Source: JAMOQA01 sp964420365 (GTDB taxonomy: Bacteria > Acidobacteriota > Polarisedimenticolia > J045). Taken from it: DNA of 41,674 bases. Below, one piece after another: positions 24,071 to 32,267 of this stretch (position 1 is its first letter; each line of letters begins with the position of its first letter). The position numbers and the translations under genes were made by a program. The stretch lies in assembly GCA_964420365.1 (NCBI GenBank), contig CAYQTA010000107.1, positions 1-41,674 on the forward strand, read 5' to 3'. The notes under the pieces were generated by a model that saw only the letters and a list, made by a program, of their open reading frames with translations, did no database searches and had not been told where the DNA came from.

Positions 24071-26131
24071 GTGGCCGAGAAGAAGCACAAGGTGATGCTG
24101 ATCAACGTCACCCACGCCGAGGAGAGCCGGGTGGCGATCGTCAGCGACGGCGTCCTCGAGTCGTTCGAGATCGAGACCTTCGATCACAAGTCGCGCAAGG
24201 GTGACCTTTACAAGGCGAAGGTCGAGTCGGTCCACCCCGGCCTGCAGGCGGCCTTCGTCGACATCGGCGACAAGCGGGCCGGGTTCCTTCCCCTCGACGA
24301 GGTCAACTTCCGGGTCCATCCCGCCCGGGGGAACGGCAACCGGAACCGCCTCGAGAGCCACATCCACAAGGGCCAGGAGGTGCTGGTCCAGGTCGTCCGG
24401 GACGCCTTCGCCAACAAGCCGCCGACCCTGTCGACCTACTTCAGCCTGCCGGGGCGCTACCTGGTCCTGACCCCGTTCCAGGACAGCAAGGGAATCTCCC
24501 GCAAGCTGGACGACAAGGTCCGCGACCGGCTCAAGAAGATCGTCGACTCCCTCCCGCTCCCGGAGGGGTTCGGCGTGATCGTGCGGACCGCCGGCGCCGC
24601 CGCGACCAAGCAGGAGATCCAGCGGGACCTCCGCTACCTCCTCCGCCTGTGGGAAAAGATCGAGCAGGCGGCCCGGGAGGTGAAGGCCCCGGCCCTCGTC
24701 TACAAGGAGCGGTCGCTCGTGATCCGGGCGATCCGCGACCTGTTCACGCCGGACATCGACGAGATCCTGGTGGACGACCGGGACACCTGGGAGGAGATCG
24801 TCGAGTTCTTCGAGGTCGTGCTGCCGCAGAAGAAGAAGATCGTCAAGCTCTACCAGGGCGACCGCCCGATCTTCAACAAGTACAACCTCGAGGAACAGAT
24901 CGAGAACATCTTCCGCCGGCGGGTGCCCCTTCCCTCGGGCGGCGCGCTGATCTTCGACACGACGGAGGCCCTGACCGCCATCGACGTCAACTCCGGCAAG
25001 ATGCGCGGCGAGGGGCACATCGAGGACACGGCGCTCAAGGCGAACGTCGAGGCGGCCCGGGAGATCGCCCGGCAGCTCCGGCTGCGGGACCTCGGGGGCC
25101 TGATCGTGATCGACTTCATCGACATGCGCTCGTCGAAGCACGTGCGCCAGGTCGAGAAGGCGATGCGGGATGCGCTCCGCCGGGACAAGGCCCGGTACGA
25201 CGTCACGCGGATCAGCAAGCTCGGCCTGATGGAGATCAGCCGCGAGCGGCTGCGACCGGAGAAGTCCTCCCTCCGGTACGTCGACTGCCCGGTCTGCGCC
25301 GGGACCGGGTCGATCAAGACGGTCGAGGCCGCCGCCCTCCAGGCGCTGCGCCGGCTCCAGACCCGGGTCGTCCGGGGTGACCTCGAGAACATCGAGGTGG
25401 TCCTGCCGCCGGAGGTCGCCGAGTACGTCCTGAACCAGAAGCGCCACGAGCTGATCGGCCTCGAGGAACGGTACGGGACGACGATCCTGGTCCGGGCCGA
25501 TTCCCGGCTCCTGCGGGACGACGCGGAGATCCGGACCGTGCCGCGGAAGCGGGACGAGACCGAGCAACCCCTGGTGGCGCCGCCCTCCTCCGGGGAGATC
25601 CTCGAGGCGATGGAGGAGGTCCGGGCCGAGGAGGCTGCCGCCGCGGCCGAGGAGGCCGCCGAGGAAGGGAACGGCAGGAAGAAAAAGAAGCGCCGTCGCC
25701 GGCGCAAGAAGAAGAAGTCGGGCGCGGGAGCGGACGCCGGCGCGGACGAACCGTCTCCCGGGGAGAGCGAGGTGGGAGGGGAGGAACCCTCCACCGACGC
25801 TTCCGGCGATCCTGCCACGGAGGAAGCCGACGCGGCCGCCGGGGAGAACCGCGACGCCGGGGATCCCGGTGCGAACGGCGAGAAGCGGAAGAAGAAGCGC
25901 CGTCGCCGCCGCCGCAAGAAGAGGAAGCCGGACGGCGAGGGCGAGGCCGGCGGGGATGGAACGCCGGCGACCGGCGCCGACGAGACCGGTCCCGCCCCGG
26001 AGCCGGCCCCGGACGAGCCGCCCCTGGCCGCGCAGCCGGCGCGGCTCCCCGTGGAAGAAGGGGGCGGCGACGTGCCGCGCCTCGAGTGGTGGGAAGAACT
26101 CGTGGCGATCGCCGTCCAGCAGGAGGCCTGA
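24071..26131 (+). CDS. rng: Ribonuclease E/G family endoribonuclease
   Basis: 686 residues starting at GTG, preceded by GGGAGAGATG. An S1-like RNA-binding region occupies about residues 36-125 (GDLYKAKVESVHPGLQAAFV, GFLPLDEV). The RNase H-like and DNase I-like parts follow, with the acidic metal ligands D305 (ALTAIDVNSGKM) and D348/D351 (LIVIDFIDMR). The zinc-link CPVCAGTG has C406 and C409, as needed for dimerisation. Catalytic residues therefore look intact. It should cut single-stranded A/U-rich RNA in mRNA decay and rRNA maturation. Unlike short RNase G, it has a 150-residue C-terminal arm with two Lys/Arg blocks (about residues 537-553 and 597-617) separated by acidic linkers and ending in RLEWWEELVAIA. 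The arm may bind RNA or partner proteins. The symbol is used for the family, since RNase E and G are not separable here. Confidence 0.95.
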   Translation: MAEKKHKVMLINVTHAEESRVAIVSDGVLESFEIETFDHKSRKGDLYKAKVESVHPGLQAAFVDIGDKRAGFLPLDEVNFRVHPARGNGNRNRLESHIHKGQEVLVQVVRDAFANKPPTLSTYFSLPGRYLVLTPFQDSKGISRKLDDKVRDRLKKIVDSLPLPEGFGVIVRTAGAAATKQEIQRDLRYLLRLWEKIEQAAREVKAPALVYKERSLVIRAIRDLFTPDIDEILVDDRDTWEEIVEFFEVVLPQKKKIVKLYQGDRPIFNKYNLEEQIENIFRRRVPLPSGGALIFDTTEALTAIDVNSGKMRGEGHIEDTALKANVEAAREIARQLRLRDLGGLIVIDFIDMRSSKHVRQVEKAMRDALRRDKARYDVTRISKLGLMEISRERLRPEKSSLRYVDCPVCAGTGSIKTVEAAALQALRRLQTRVVRGDLENIEVVLPPEVAEYVLNQKRHELIGLEERYGTTILVRADSRLLRDDAEIRTVPRKRDETEQPLVAPPSSGEILEAMEEVRAEEAAAAAEEAAEEGNGRKKKKRRRRRKKKKSGAGADAGADEPSPGESEVGGEEPSTDASGDPATEEADAAAGENRDAGDPGANGEKRKKKRRRRRRKKRKPDGEGEAGGDGTPATGADETGPAPEPAPDEPPLAAQPARLPVEEGGGDVPRLEWWEELVAIAVQQEA

Positions 26132-26140
26132 TCGCCCCCC

Positions 26141-26324
26141 GGGTCACCTTCCGGCGGCCCCTACAAGCCCCTCGGGTTCGCTGCCGGCGACCCCTACAAA
26201 CCCCGCGCCGCGCGTTCCGTGGGGTCTTGTAGGGGCGGCCGGGAGGCCGCCCGAGGGTGCCGGACGCACGGGGTGCCATGGTCCGCGTTCGCCGCGTGAT
26301 GTGGGGCGCTTCGCGCCGCCCGGG
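26141..26324. repeat. Intergenic repeat array C with GTAG-headed palindromes
   Basis: This array fills the gap between convergent genes ending at 26131 and 26325. Two minus-oriented imperfect palindromes lie at 26141-26164 and 26174-26197. A perfect plus-oriented one lies at 26229-26252 (GTAG, stem GGGCGGCC/GGCCGCCC, loop GGGA). A spacer related to the other arrays follows, with CGCTTCGCG at about 26308-26316. The beginning of another palindrome (CGGGTCACC) then runs directly into the stop codon of the kinase-like gene. The facing hairpins probably end transcription from both sides. Confidence 0.8.
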
Positions 26325-26918
26325 TCACCGGCGACGGAGCAGGCGCTTGATCGCTCGGCCGGCCCGGTAGAGGAGCCCGAAGAACCCCCGCGGGCGGGGT
26401 TCGGGCAGGCCCAGGTAGCGGGCGCGGAGCCGGGCCGCGGCGTGGCGGTCCAGCTCCTGGAGCCGCCGGACGAGCCAGCCCGGCCGGGCCGGGTCCCGGG
26501 CGATCCGGGCGATCGCGAAGTCGATGACGTGCACCCGCTCCCCGTGGACGAGCACGTTCGACCGGTGCAGGTCCGCGATCGCCACCCCCCGCGCGTGGAT
26601 CTCCCGGAGGACCCGGTCCAGGTCGTCGAACACCGCGGCCGGGACCCGCCCGGGACGCAGCCGGTCGAGTGGCGTCCCCGGAGCCCGCTCGAGGACCAGG
26701 CGGTCCGGTTCCTCGAGGCCGAGGCAGGACGGGATCCCCCGGATGCCGGCGAGGCGCGCGTAGACCCGGGCCTCGCGGCGCAGGGCGGGCCGGCCGGCGA
26801 GCAGCCGAACGGGCAGGGAGCGGGGACCGAAGTCCTTGACGACGACCTCCCGGCCGTTCCGCGTCTCGATGCGGACGTCCGCCTTCGTGGCGTTGCGGGG
26901 GCGGCCGACCTCGCTCAC
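26325..26918 (-). CDS. Small protein kinase-like protein (RIO / LPS-kinase type)
   Basis: 197 residues starting at GTG with GGGAGGG 6 bases upstream. The GTG overlaps the stop of the upstream gene (GTGA), indicating coupled translation. Kinase-fold features are EVVVKDFGP (candidate ATP-binding Lys near residue 27), the catalytic loop GVAIADLHRSNVLV (Asp near residue 115) and the metal site HVIDFAIARIA (Asp near 130). The DLHxxN...IDF layout is that of lipopolysaccharide core heptose/Kdo kinases and RIO-type kinases rather than classic Ser/Thr kinases. The glycine loop is abbreviated (IETRNGRE). A basic C-terminus ends RAIKRLLRRR. The substrate could be an envelope sugar, lipid or protein. The stop codon is formed at the edge of a repeat. 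Confidence 0.8.
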   Translation of the reverse strand: MSEVGRPRNATKADVRIETRNGREVVVKDFGPRSLPVRLLAGRPALRREARVYARLAGIRGIPSCLGLEEPDRLVLERAPGTPLDRLRPGRVPAAVFDDLDRVLREIHARGVAIADLHRSNVLVHGERVHVIDFAIARIARDPARPGWLVRRLQELDRHAAARLRARYLGLPEPRPRGFFGLLYRAGRAIKRLLRRR

Positions 26919-28549
26919 GGCAACCCTCCCCGCGGGCGCACGGCCGGCGCCTCGGGGACCGTTCCGCCGAGCAGGAAGGCGTAGAAGCCGGCCTTTTCCG
27001 GCAGGCCGAGCCGCCACCAGTGGGCCGCCAGGGCCCGGCCCAGCTCCTCGTCACCGCCGAGGCCGGGTTCCTCGATGCGGGCGTAGCGCAGGTGGTCGAA
27101 GGCCTCGACCGCCCGGCCGCGGCGCAGCAGGGTCGCCCCCACGCGGCCCCGGGCCCAGGGATCGAAGGGGGCCTCCCGGAGCATCCGCTCCAGGTGGGCC
27201 CGGCGGACGTCTTCCGCTTCTCCGGCGAGGCGCAACAGCCGGTCGAGGGCGGGGAAGGCAGGGAGGAACCGGGGCCGGCGGCGGACCACGTCTTCCAGGA
27301 TCCCCCGGGCCTCTCGCTCGCCCGCGTCGAGCCCGCGGCCCCATGGGACCTGCCCGGCCACCGCGGCGGGGGCGAGAGCGACGGCGAGCCGGAACGCCCG
27401 GGAGGGATCCCCGGGAGTCGCGTCCAGGGCGGCCCGCGCGAGGGGCGCGCGGAGCCCCGGGCCCGCCCGGCGGACCAGGCGGTCCAGGAGCCGGGCCCGG
27501 GCCCGGCGCCGCGTCGCCTCCCGCACCTCGCCGGGGACCCGGGCGAGCTCCGGTGCCAGCCGGCGGACCAGGCGGTCGATCTCCGCGAGAACGTCCGCCG
27601 GTGCCCGTCCCGCGAGCCGCATCCCGTCGGCGAGGCGGCAGGTGGCCTTCCACGCGATCGACGTGAACAGGGGAGCGTCCGGGGCCCGCAGCAGGTGCAC
27701 GGTCCGCCGCTCGCGGACTCCTCCCGCGACGAACCGGCGCTCGGTGAAGGCGGGCAGGTAGCCGGGGGCCAGGACGACGTACCCGACGCGGATCGCCGTC
27801 GGGACGACCGCCCGGGGAAACCGCTTCCGGTCCCGGAGGGCGAAGATCCCGCACGTCGCCTCGAGAACGCCCGCGTCGTCGGTGCGGCCGACGTACTCGA
27901 GGGGAGGCTGGGGGACCGGGCGCACCCCCGGGGTGAAGAACGCGGCGCGCCAGTCCCCGTCGGGGGGAAGCGCCGCCACGGGGGCGAACCCCCGGTCGCG
28001 CCAGTACCCGAGGTGGAGCGCCGCGTCTCCGATCGCGTCCATCGCCGGGTAGGACCAGGGGAGGTACCGCCACGCGCCGAAGAGGCGTGCCCCGTCCTCC
28101 CCGGTGTTGACCGCGTAGAAGGACGGGTCCGTGTAGCGGAAGACCCGGGCCCCTGCCACGGGCGTCTCCGCGTCGTCGACGACGAGCAGGCGGGTGACCA
28201 CCGCGTGCCGGCGGAGGAACCTCCGGGAGAGTCGTCCGTGCTGGTGGGCCGGGGCCACCGGGAGGAGCCGCGGACCCGCGGCGCCGGCCCGGCGGCGGCG
28301 CCGCCGGAGAGCGCGCCGGGCGCGGCGGATGGCGGTGCGCTCGTCCCCCGGCGCCCGCCCGTCCCCGGGCCGGACCACCAGGTCGGGACGCTCGATCCCG
28401 TCGACGACGGCGACCCAGCCCCGGTACTCCCCGTCCCACGCCGCCCGGGGCCGCGGCACGCGCCCCGCCCGGGCCGGGACCGTCCCCGCGGCCAGCAGCA
28501 CGCCGACGCCGAAGAGCGTCGCCAGGAAGCGTCCGGGCACCCCGCGCAT
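26915..28549 (-). CDS. Exported protein of unknown function with C-terminal helical repeats
   Basis: 544 residues. The start at 28549 has CAGGATC 5 bases upstream and begins a signal peptide (residues 1-28, GVGVLLAAGTVPARAG). Residues about 75-90 are extremely arginine-rich. Residues about 115-290 look beta-rich, with LLVVDDAETPVAGARVFRY resembling a carboxypeptidase-regulatory-like module, then SFYAVNTGEDGARLF and GVLEATCGIFALRDRKR. Residues about 320-530 are alanine/leucine-rich helices resembling TPR units (RFLPAFPALDRLLRL, HLERMLREAPFDPWARG). I do not recognise a family. The downstream kinase-like gene overlaps it by 4 bases, so the products are probably made together. It is divergent from the enoyl-CoA hydratase gene across 96 bases in which no clear promoter box is visible. 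Confidence 0.75.
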   Translation of the reverse strand: MRGVPGRFLATLFGVGVLLAAGTVPARAGRVPRPRAAWDGEYRGWVAVVDGIERPDLVVRPGDGRAPGDERTAIRRARRALRRRRRRAGAAGPRLLPVAPAHQHGRLSRRFLRRHAVVTRLLVVDDAETPVAGARVFRYTDPSFYAVNTGEDGARLFGAWRYLPWSYPAMDAIGDAALHLGYWRDRGFAPVAALPPDGDWRAAFFTPGVRPVPQPPLEYVGRTDDAGVLEATCGIFALRDRKRFPRAVVPTAIRVGYVVLAPGYLPAFTERRFVAGGVRERRTVHLLRAPDAPLFTSIAWKATCRLADGMRLAGRAPADVLAEIDRLVRRLAPELARVPGEVREATRRRARARLLDRLVRRAGPGLRAPLARAALDATPGDPSRAFRLAVALAPAAVAGQVPWGRGLDAGEREARGILEDVVRRRPRFLPAFPALDRLLRLAGEAEDVRRAHLERMLREAPFDPWARGRVGATLLRRGRAVEAFDHLRYARIEEPGLGGDEELGRALAAHWWRLGLPEKAGFYAFLLGGTVPEAPAVRPRGGLP

Positions 28550-28645
28550 GGGGAAGATCCTGCCCCACCCGTCGCCTCCTGCCAACGGCCGGTTGAGCCG
28601 TGCGGTCCGCCGTGCCACCCTGCGCCCGTGGACGAGGAGGACGAG

Positions 28646-29428
28646 ATGGCGGAGACGTTCGTGAAGGTGGAGCGGCCGGCGGAACGGGTGATCGAGATCG
28701 TGCTGGACCGGCCGCCGGTGAACGCGCTCTCGCGGGAGATGGTCCGGCAGGTGCGGGAGGCGGCGGAGCGGATCGGCGACGACCCGGCCCTTGCGTGCGT
28801 GCTGGTGACCGCCCGGGGGAAGGCGTTCTGCGCCGGGGCGGACCTCAAGGAACGGAAGGGGATGACCGACGACGAGGTCGTCGACACCGTCCGCGGAATC
28901 GGGGAGATGTGCTCGGCGGTCGCGGGGATCCCGGTACCGGTGATCGCCGTGATCGGCGGCGCGGCCCTCGGGGGAGGACTCGAGCTGGCCCTGGCCTGCG
29001 ACCTGCGGGTCGCCGCCGAGGACGCCAGGGTCGGGCTGCCGGAGTGCTCCCTCGCGATCATTCCCGGCGCGGGCGGGACCCAGCGCCTCGCGCGGATCGC
29101 GGGCCCCGCCGTCGCCAAGCGATGGATCTTCACGGCGCGGGTGGCGCCGGCGGCGGAGGCCGCCCGGGACGGCATCGTCGACCTGGCGGTGCCCGCGGAC
29201 CGGCTGCGGGAGGTCGCCCTCGCGCTCGCCGCGGAGATCGCCCGGTGCGGTCCGCTCGCGCTGCGCGCGGCGAAGCGCGCGATCGACCGGGGGCTCGCCG
29301 TCGGGGACCTGGCCGCCGGCCTCGAGGTCGAGCACGGGGAGTACCTGTCGATCCTCCCGACGGAAGACCGGAAGGAGGCCCTGCGGGCCTTCGCGGAGAA
29401 GCGTCCTCCCCGGTTCGAGGGGCGCTGA
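28646..29428 (+). CDS. Enoyl-CoA hydratase/isomerase family protein
   Basis: 260 residues. The start at 28646 has GAGGAGG 5 bases upstream. Crotonase-fold motifs are clear: ALACVLVTARGKAFCAGADLK, with the oxyanion-hole stretch GGAALGGGLELALACD, and PECSLAIIPGAGGTQRL. The two catalytic glutamates of true hydratases are both present (in GGGLELA and GLPECSL), so hydration of trans-2-enoyl-CoA is likely in fatty acid or branched amino acid breakdown. The length is normal for the family. The downstream glucan phosphorylase gene begins 93 bases later and has its own ribosome site. Co-transcription is possible, but I see no functional link. Confidence 0.93.
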   Translation: MAETFVKVERPAERVIEIVLDRPPVNALSREMVRQVREAAERIGDDPALACVLVTARGKAFCAGADLKERKGMTDDEVVDTVRGIGEMCSAVAGIPVPVIAVIGGAALGGGLELALACDLRVAAEDARVGLPECSLAIIPGAGGTQRLARIAGPAVAKRWIFTARVAPAAEAARDGIVDLAVPADRLREVALALAAEIARCGPLALRAAKRAIDRGLAVGDLAAGLEVEHGEYLSILPTEDRKEALRAFAEKRPPRFEGR

Positions 29429-29521
29429 CCGGGAGCACCCGGGACGGTTCGCTGAAGTTCGTGCGGCCGCGGCCGAAGAGACGGGCAGGGGGAGCGCCAC
29501 GTCCCCCGGAAGGAGCCCGCC

Positions 29522-32110
29522 ATGCCGCGTCCGATCGGTACCTTCCGCGTCCGCGCCAACCTCCCGGAGCCCCTCGCGGGGCTCGTCGAGCTGGCGTGGA
29601 ACCTGCACTGGACCTGGAACCACGAGGCGATCGCCCTCTTCCGGCGCCTGGATCGGGACCTGTGGGAATCGACCGGTCACAACCCGGTACGGATGCTCGG
29701 CCGGGTTTCCCAGGCGCGCCTCGAGCGGCTCGCCGGGGACAACGGGTTTCTCGATCACCTGGACCGGGCCCTCGAGCAGCTCCACCGGCACCTCGAGAGG
29801 ACGACCTGGTTCGAGGAACGCTGGGGAAAGGTCGACGCCCCGCAGATCGCGTACTTCTCGATGGAGTTCGGCCTGACCGAGTGCCTGCCGATCTACTCGG
29901 GCGGTCTCGGGATCCTGGCCGGGGATCACCTGAAGTCGGCGAGCGAGCTGGGCGTTCCCCTCTGCGGCGTCGGGCTCCTCTACCGGCAGGGGTACTTCCA
30001 GCAGTACCTGTCGGCGGACGGCTGGCAGCAGGAACGGTATCCCGACAACGACTTCTGGAACATGCCGGTCAACCTGGAGCGGGACGACCGGGGCGCCGCG
30101 CTGACCGTGCGCGTTCCCTTCCCTGGGCGCGACGTGGTCGCCCAGGTGTGGCGGGTCCAGGTGGGCCGCGTGCCCCTCTTCCTGCTCGACACCAACGTGG
30201 AGGAGAACTCGGACGAGGACCGCAGGATCACCTACCAGCTCTACGGAGGAGACCAGCGGACCCGGATCCAGCAGGAGCTGGTCCTCGGCGTCGGCGGGAT
30301 GATGGCGCTGCGGGCCCTCGGCCTCCACGTCCAGGTCTGCCACATGAACGAGGGACACGCCGCGTTCATGGCGGTGGAGCGGATCCGGCGGCGCAAGGAG
30401 AAGGACGGCCTTTCCACGGAGGAGGCCCTGGAGGTCGTCCGGGGCGGGACGTTCTTCACGACCCACACGCCCGTCCCGGCCGGCATCGACGAGTTCCCGC
30501 CTCCCCTCGTCCACGAGTTCCTCGGCCCGCTGCTCGACCGGAGCGGCATCGACCGGAACTGGTTCATGGCCCTCGGCCGCCGGAACCCCGACGATCCCTC
30601 CGAGCCGTTCAACATGGCGCTCCTCGCCCTGCGGACGACCGCCAAGGCGAACGGCGTCAGCCGCCTGCACGGGGAGGTCTCCCGGCGGATGTGGGCCGAC
30701 ATCTGGGCGGCCGTGCCCCGGGAGGAGATCCCGATCGGGCACGTCACCAACGGCATCCACACCCGCTCCTGGACCAGCGCCGACATGACCACCCTGCTCC
30801 AGCGCTACCTGGGGCCGGACTGGCTCGAGCGGCCCGCCGACCACTCGGTGTGGGAGCGGATCGACCAGGTGCCCGACGTCGAGCTGTGGCGGGTGCACGA
30901 ACGGCGCCGGGAGCGGCTGATCGCCTTCGCGCGAAGGCGGCTCGCCGGGCAGCTCCGGGCCCGGGGCGCGTCCAAGCGGGAGATCGAGGCGGCCCGGGAG
31001 GTCCTGAACCCGGAGGCACTGACGATCGGCTTCGCCCGGCGGTTCGCCACGTACAAGCGGGCGACCCTGCTGCTGCGGGACCCGGACCGTCTGCGCCGGC
31101 TGCTGACCGACCCGGAGCGGCCCGTGCAGTTCATCTTCGCGGGGAAGGCCCACCCGCGGGACGACGGGGGGAAGGCGCTGATCCGGGAGATCATCCACTT
31201 CGCGCGCCAGGCGGACGTGCGGCCCCACTTCGTCTTCCTCGAGAACTACGACATCGAGATCGCGCGGTACCTGGTGCAGGGCGTGGACGTGTGGCTGAAC
31301 AACCCGCGGCGGCCCCTCGAGGCGTCCGGCACGTCCGGGATGAAGGTGATTCCGAACGGCGGGCTCAACCTCTCGGTGCTCGACGGCTGGTGGTGCGAGG
31401 GGTACGCCCCGGACACGGGGTGGGCGATCGGCCACGGGGAGGAGTACGAGGACCCGGACTACCAGGACGAGGTCGAGTCCCGGGCGCTCTACGACGTCCT
31501 CGAGAACGAGGTGATTCCGCTCTTCTACGAGCGAAAGGGGGACGGTCCTCCCCGCGGCTGGATCGCGATGATGAAGGCCTCGATGCGGAAGCTGGGCCCG
31601 GTGTTCAACACGAACCGGATGGTCGAGCAGTACGTCACCCGCTACTACATCCCCTCCGCCGAGAGCTGGCGGAAGCTGTCCGGGGACGGGTTTGCCCTGG
31701 CCCGGGAGCTCGTCGCCTGGAAGCAGCGGGTGCGCTCCGCCTGGCACGAGGTGGGGATCCTCTCGGCCGGGTTCTCCCGGGCCGAGGCGCGGGTCGGGGA
31801 GCGGCTCGAGGTGGAGGCCCGGGTGCGCCTCGGCGGCCTCTCGCCGGACGACGTGCGGGTGGAGCTGTGGTACGGCCCGCTGGACGCGGACGGGGAGATC
31901 GAGGACGGTCGCACCGTCGAGCTCCTCTGTCGCGGGCCCGCCGGCCCGGGAACCTGGGTGTACGAGGGAAAGCTTCCCTGCCAGGAGACCGGTCGGTTCG
32001 GCTACACGGCCCGGGTCCGGCCGTGGCACCCGGAGCTGGTCGACCGGTTCGACCTGGAGCGGGTCCGTTGGCTCGATCCCGCCGGCGCGTGTGACCCGGC
32101 CTTCGCTTGA
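29522..32110 (+). CDS. glgP: Alpha-glucan (glycogen) phosphorylase, short type
   Basis: 862 residues. The start at 29522 has GGAAGGAG 6 bases upstream. The N-terminal LVELAWNLHWTWNHEA and IAYFSMEFGLTECLPIYSGG are hallmarks of the short GT35 phosphorylase group with an N-terminal DUF3417-like domain, shared with archaea and many bacteria. VCHMNEGHAAF, TTHTPVPAGID and GHVTNGIHTRSW follow in order. The pyridoxal-phosphate lysine is K608 in GTSGMKVIPNGG. It should release glucose 1-phosphate from storage or scavenged glucan in the cytoplasm. The C-terminal 120 residues form a beta-sandwich-like tail (AEARVGERLEVEARVRL, RFGYTARVRPWHPEL) typical of this group. A strong GTAG-headed hairpin begins 6 bases after the stop. 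Confidence 0.96.
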   Translation: MPRPIGTFRVRANLPEPLAGLVELAWNLHWTWNHEAIALFRRLDRDLWESTGHNPVRMLGRVSQARLERLAGDNGFLDHLDRALEQLHRHLERTTWFEERWGKVDAPQIAYFSMEFGLTECLPIYSGGLGILAGDHLKSASELGVPLCGVGLLYRQGYFQQYLSADGWQQERYPDNDFWNMPVNLERDDRGAALTVRVPFPGRDVVAQVWRVQVGRVPLFLLDTNVEENSDEDRRITYQLYGGDQRTRIQQELVLGVGGMMALRALGLHVQVCHMNEGHAAFMAVERIRRRKEKDGLSTEEALEVVRGGTFFTTHTPVPAGIDEFPPPLVHEFLGPLLDRSGIDRNWFMALGRRNPDDPSEPFNMALLALRTTAKANGVSRLHGEVSRRMWADIWAAVPREEIPIGHVTNGIHTRSWTSADMTTLLQRYLGPDWLERPADHSVWERIDQVPDVELWRVHERRRERLIAFARRRLAGQLRARGASKREIEAAREVLNPEALTIGFARRFATYKRATLLLRDPDRLRRLLTDPERPVQFIFAGKAHPRDDGGKALIREIIHFARQADVRPHFVFLENYDIEIARYLVQGVDVWLNNPRRPLEASGTSGMKVIPNGGLNLSVLDGWWCEGYAPDTGWAIGHGEEYEDPDYQDEVESRALYDVLENEVIPLFYERKGDGPPRGWIAMMKASMRKLGPVFNTNRMVEQYVTRYYIPSAESWRKLSGDGFALARELVAWKQRVRSAWHEVGILSAGFSRAEARVGERLEVEARVRLGGLSPDDVRVELWYGPLDADGEIEDGRTVELLCRGPAGPGTWVYEGKLPCQETGRFGYTARVRPWHPELVDRFDLERVRWLDPAGACDPAFA

Positions 32111-32115
32111 CCGGC

Positions 32116-32258
32116 GGGCGCCCTTCCGGGCGCCCCTACAAGAAACCACGGAACCCCTGGTCCGCGCGCTGGCGTACGGGCCTCCCGCAGGAGTCGCCGG
32201 CAGCAGACCCGAGGGGCTTGTAGGGGTCGCCGGGAGGCGACCCGGGCGGCGCGCAGCG
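32116..32258. repeat. Intergenic repeat pair D: facing GTAG palindromes, probable bidirectional terminator
   Basis: This pair lies between convergent genes ending at 32110 and 32268. A minus-oriented palindrome at 32116-32139 (stem GGGCGCCC/GGGCGCCC, loop GGAA on its own strand) starts 6 bases after the phosphorylase stop. A plus-oriented palindrome at 32220-32243 (stem GGGTCGCC/GGCGACCC, loop GGGA) faces it. A third hairpin, GCGGCGC-GCA-GCGCCGC, follows at about 32245. Stem sequences differ from the other arrays but keep pairing. No coding content is seen. Confidence 0.8.
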
Positions 32259-32267
32259 CCGCGGGGA

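Noticed and set aside
28646..32110. Functional operon of enoyl-CoA hydratase and glucan phosphorylase
   Set aside because: There is a 93-base gap with separate ribosome sites and unrelated pathways, so adjacency alone is not evidence.
28550..32149. 1200-codon upstream extension of the unknown exported protein
   Set aside because: It lies opposite enoyl-CoA hydratase and glucan phosphorylase, both clearly real.
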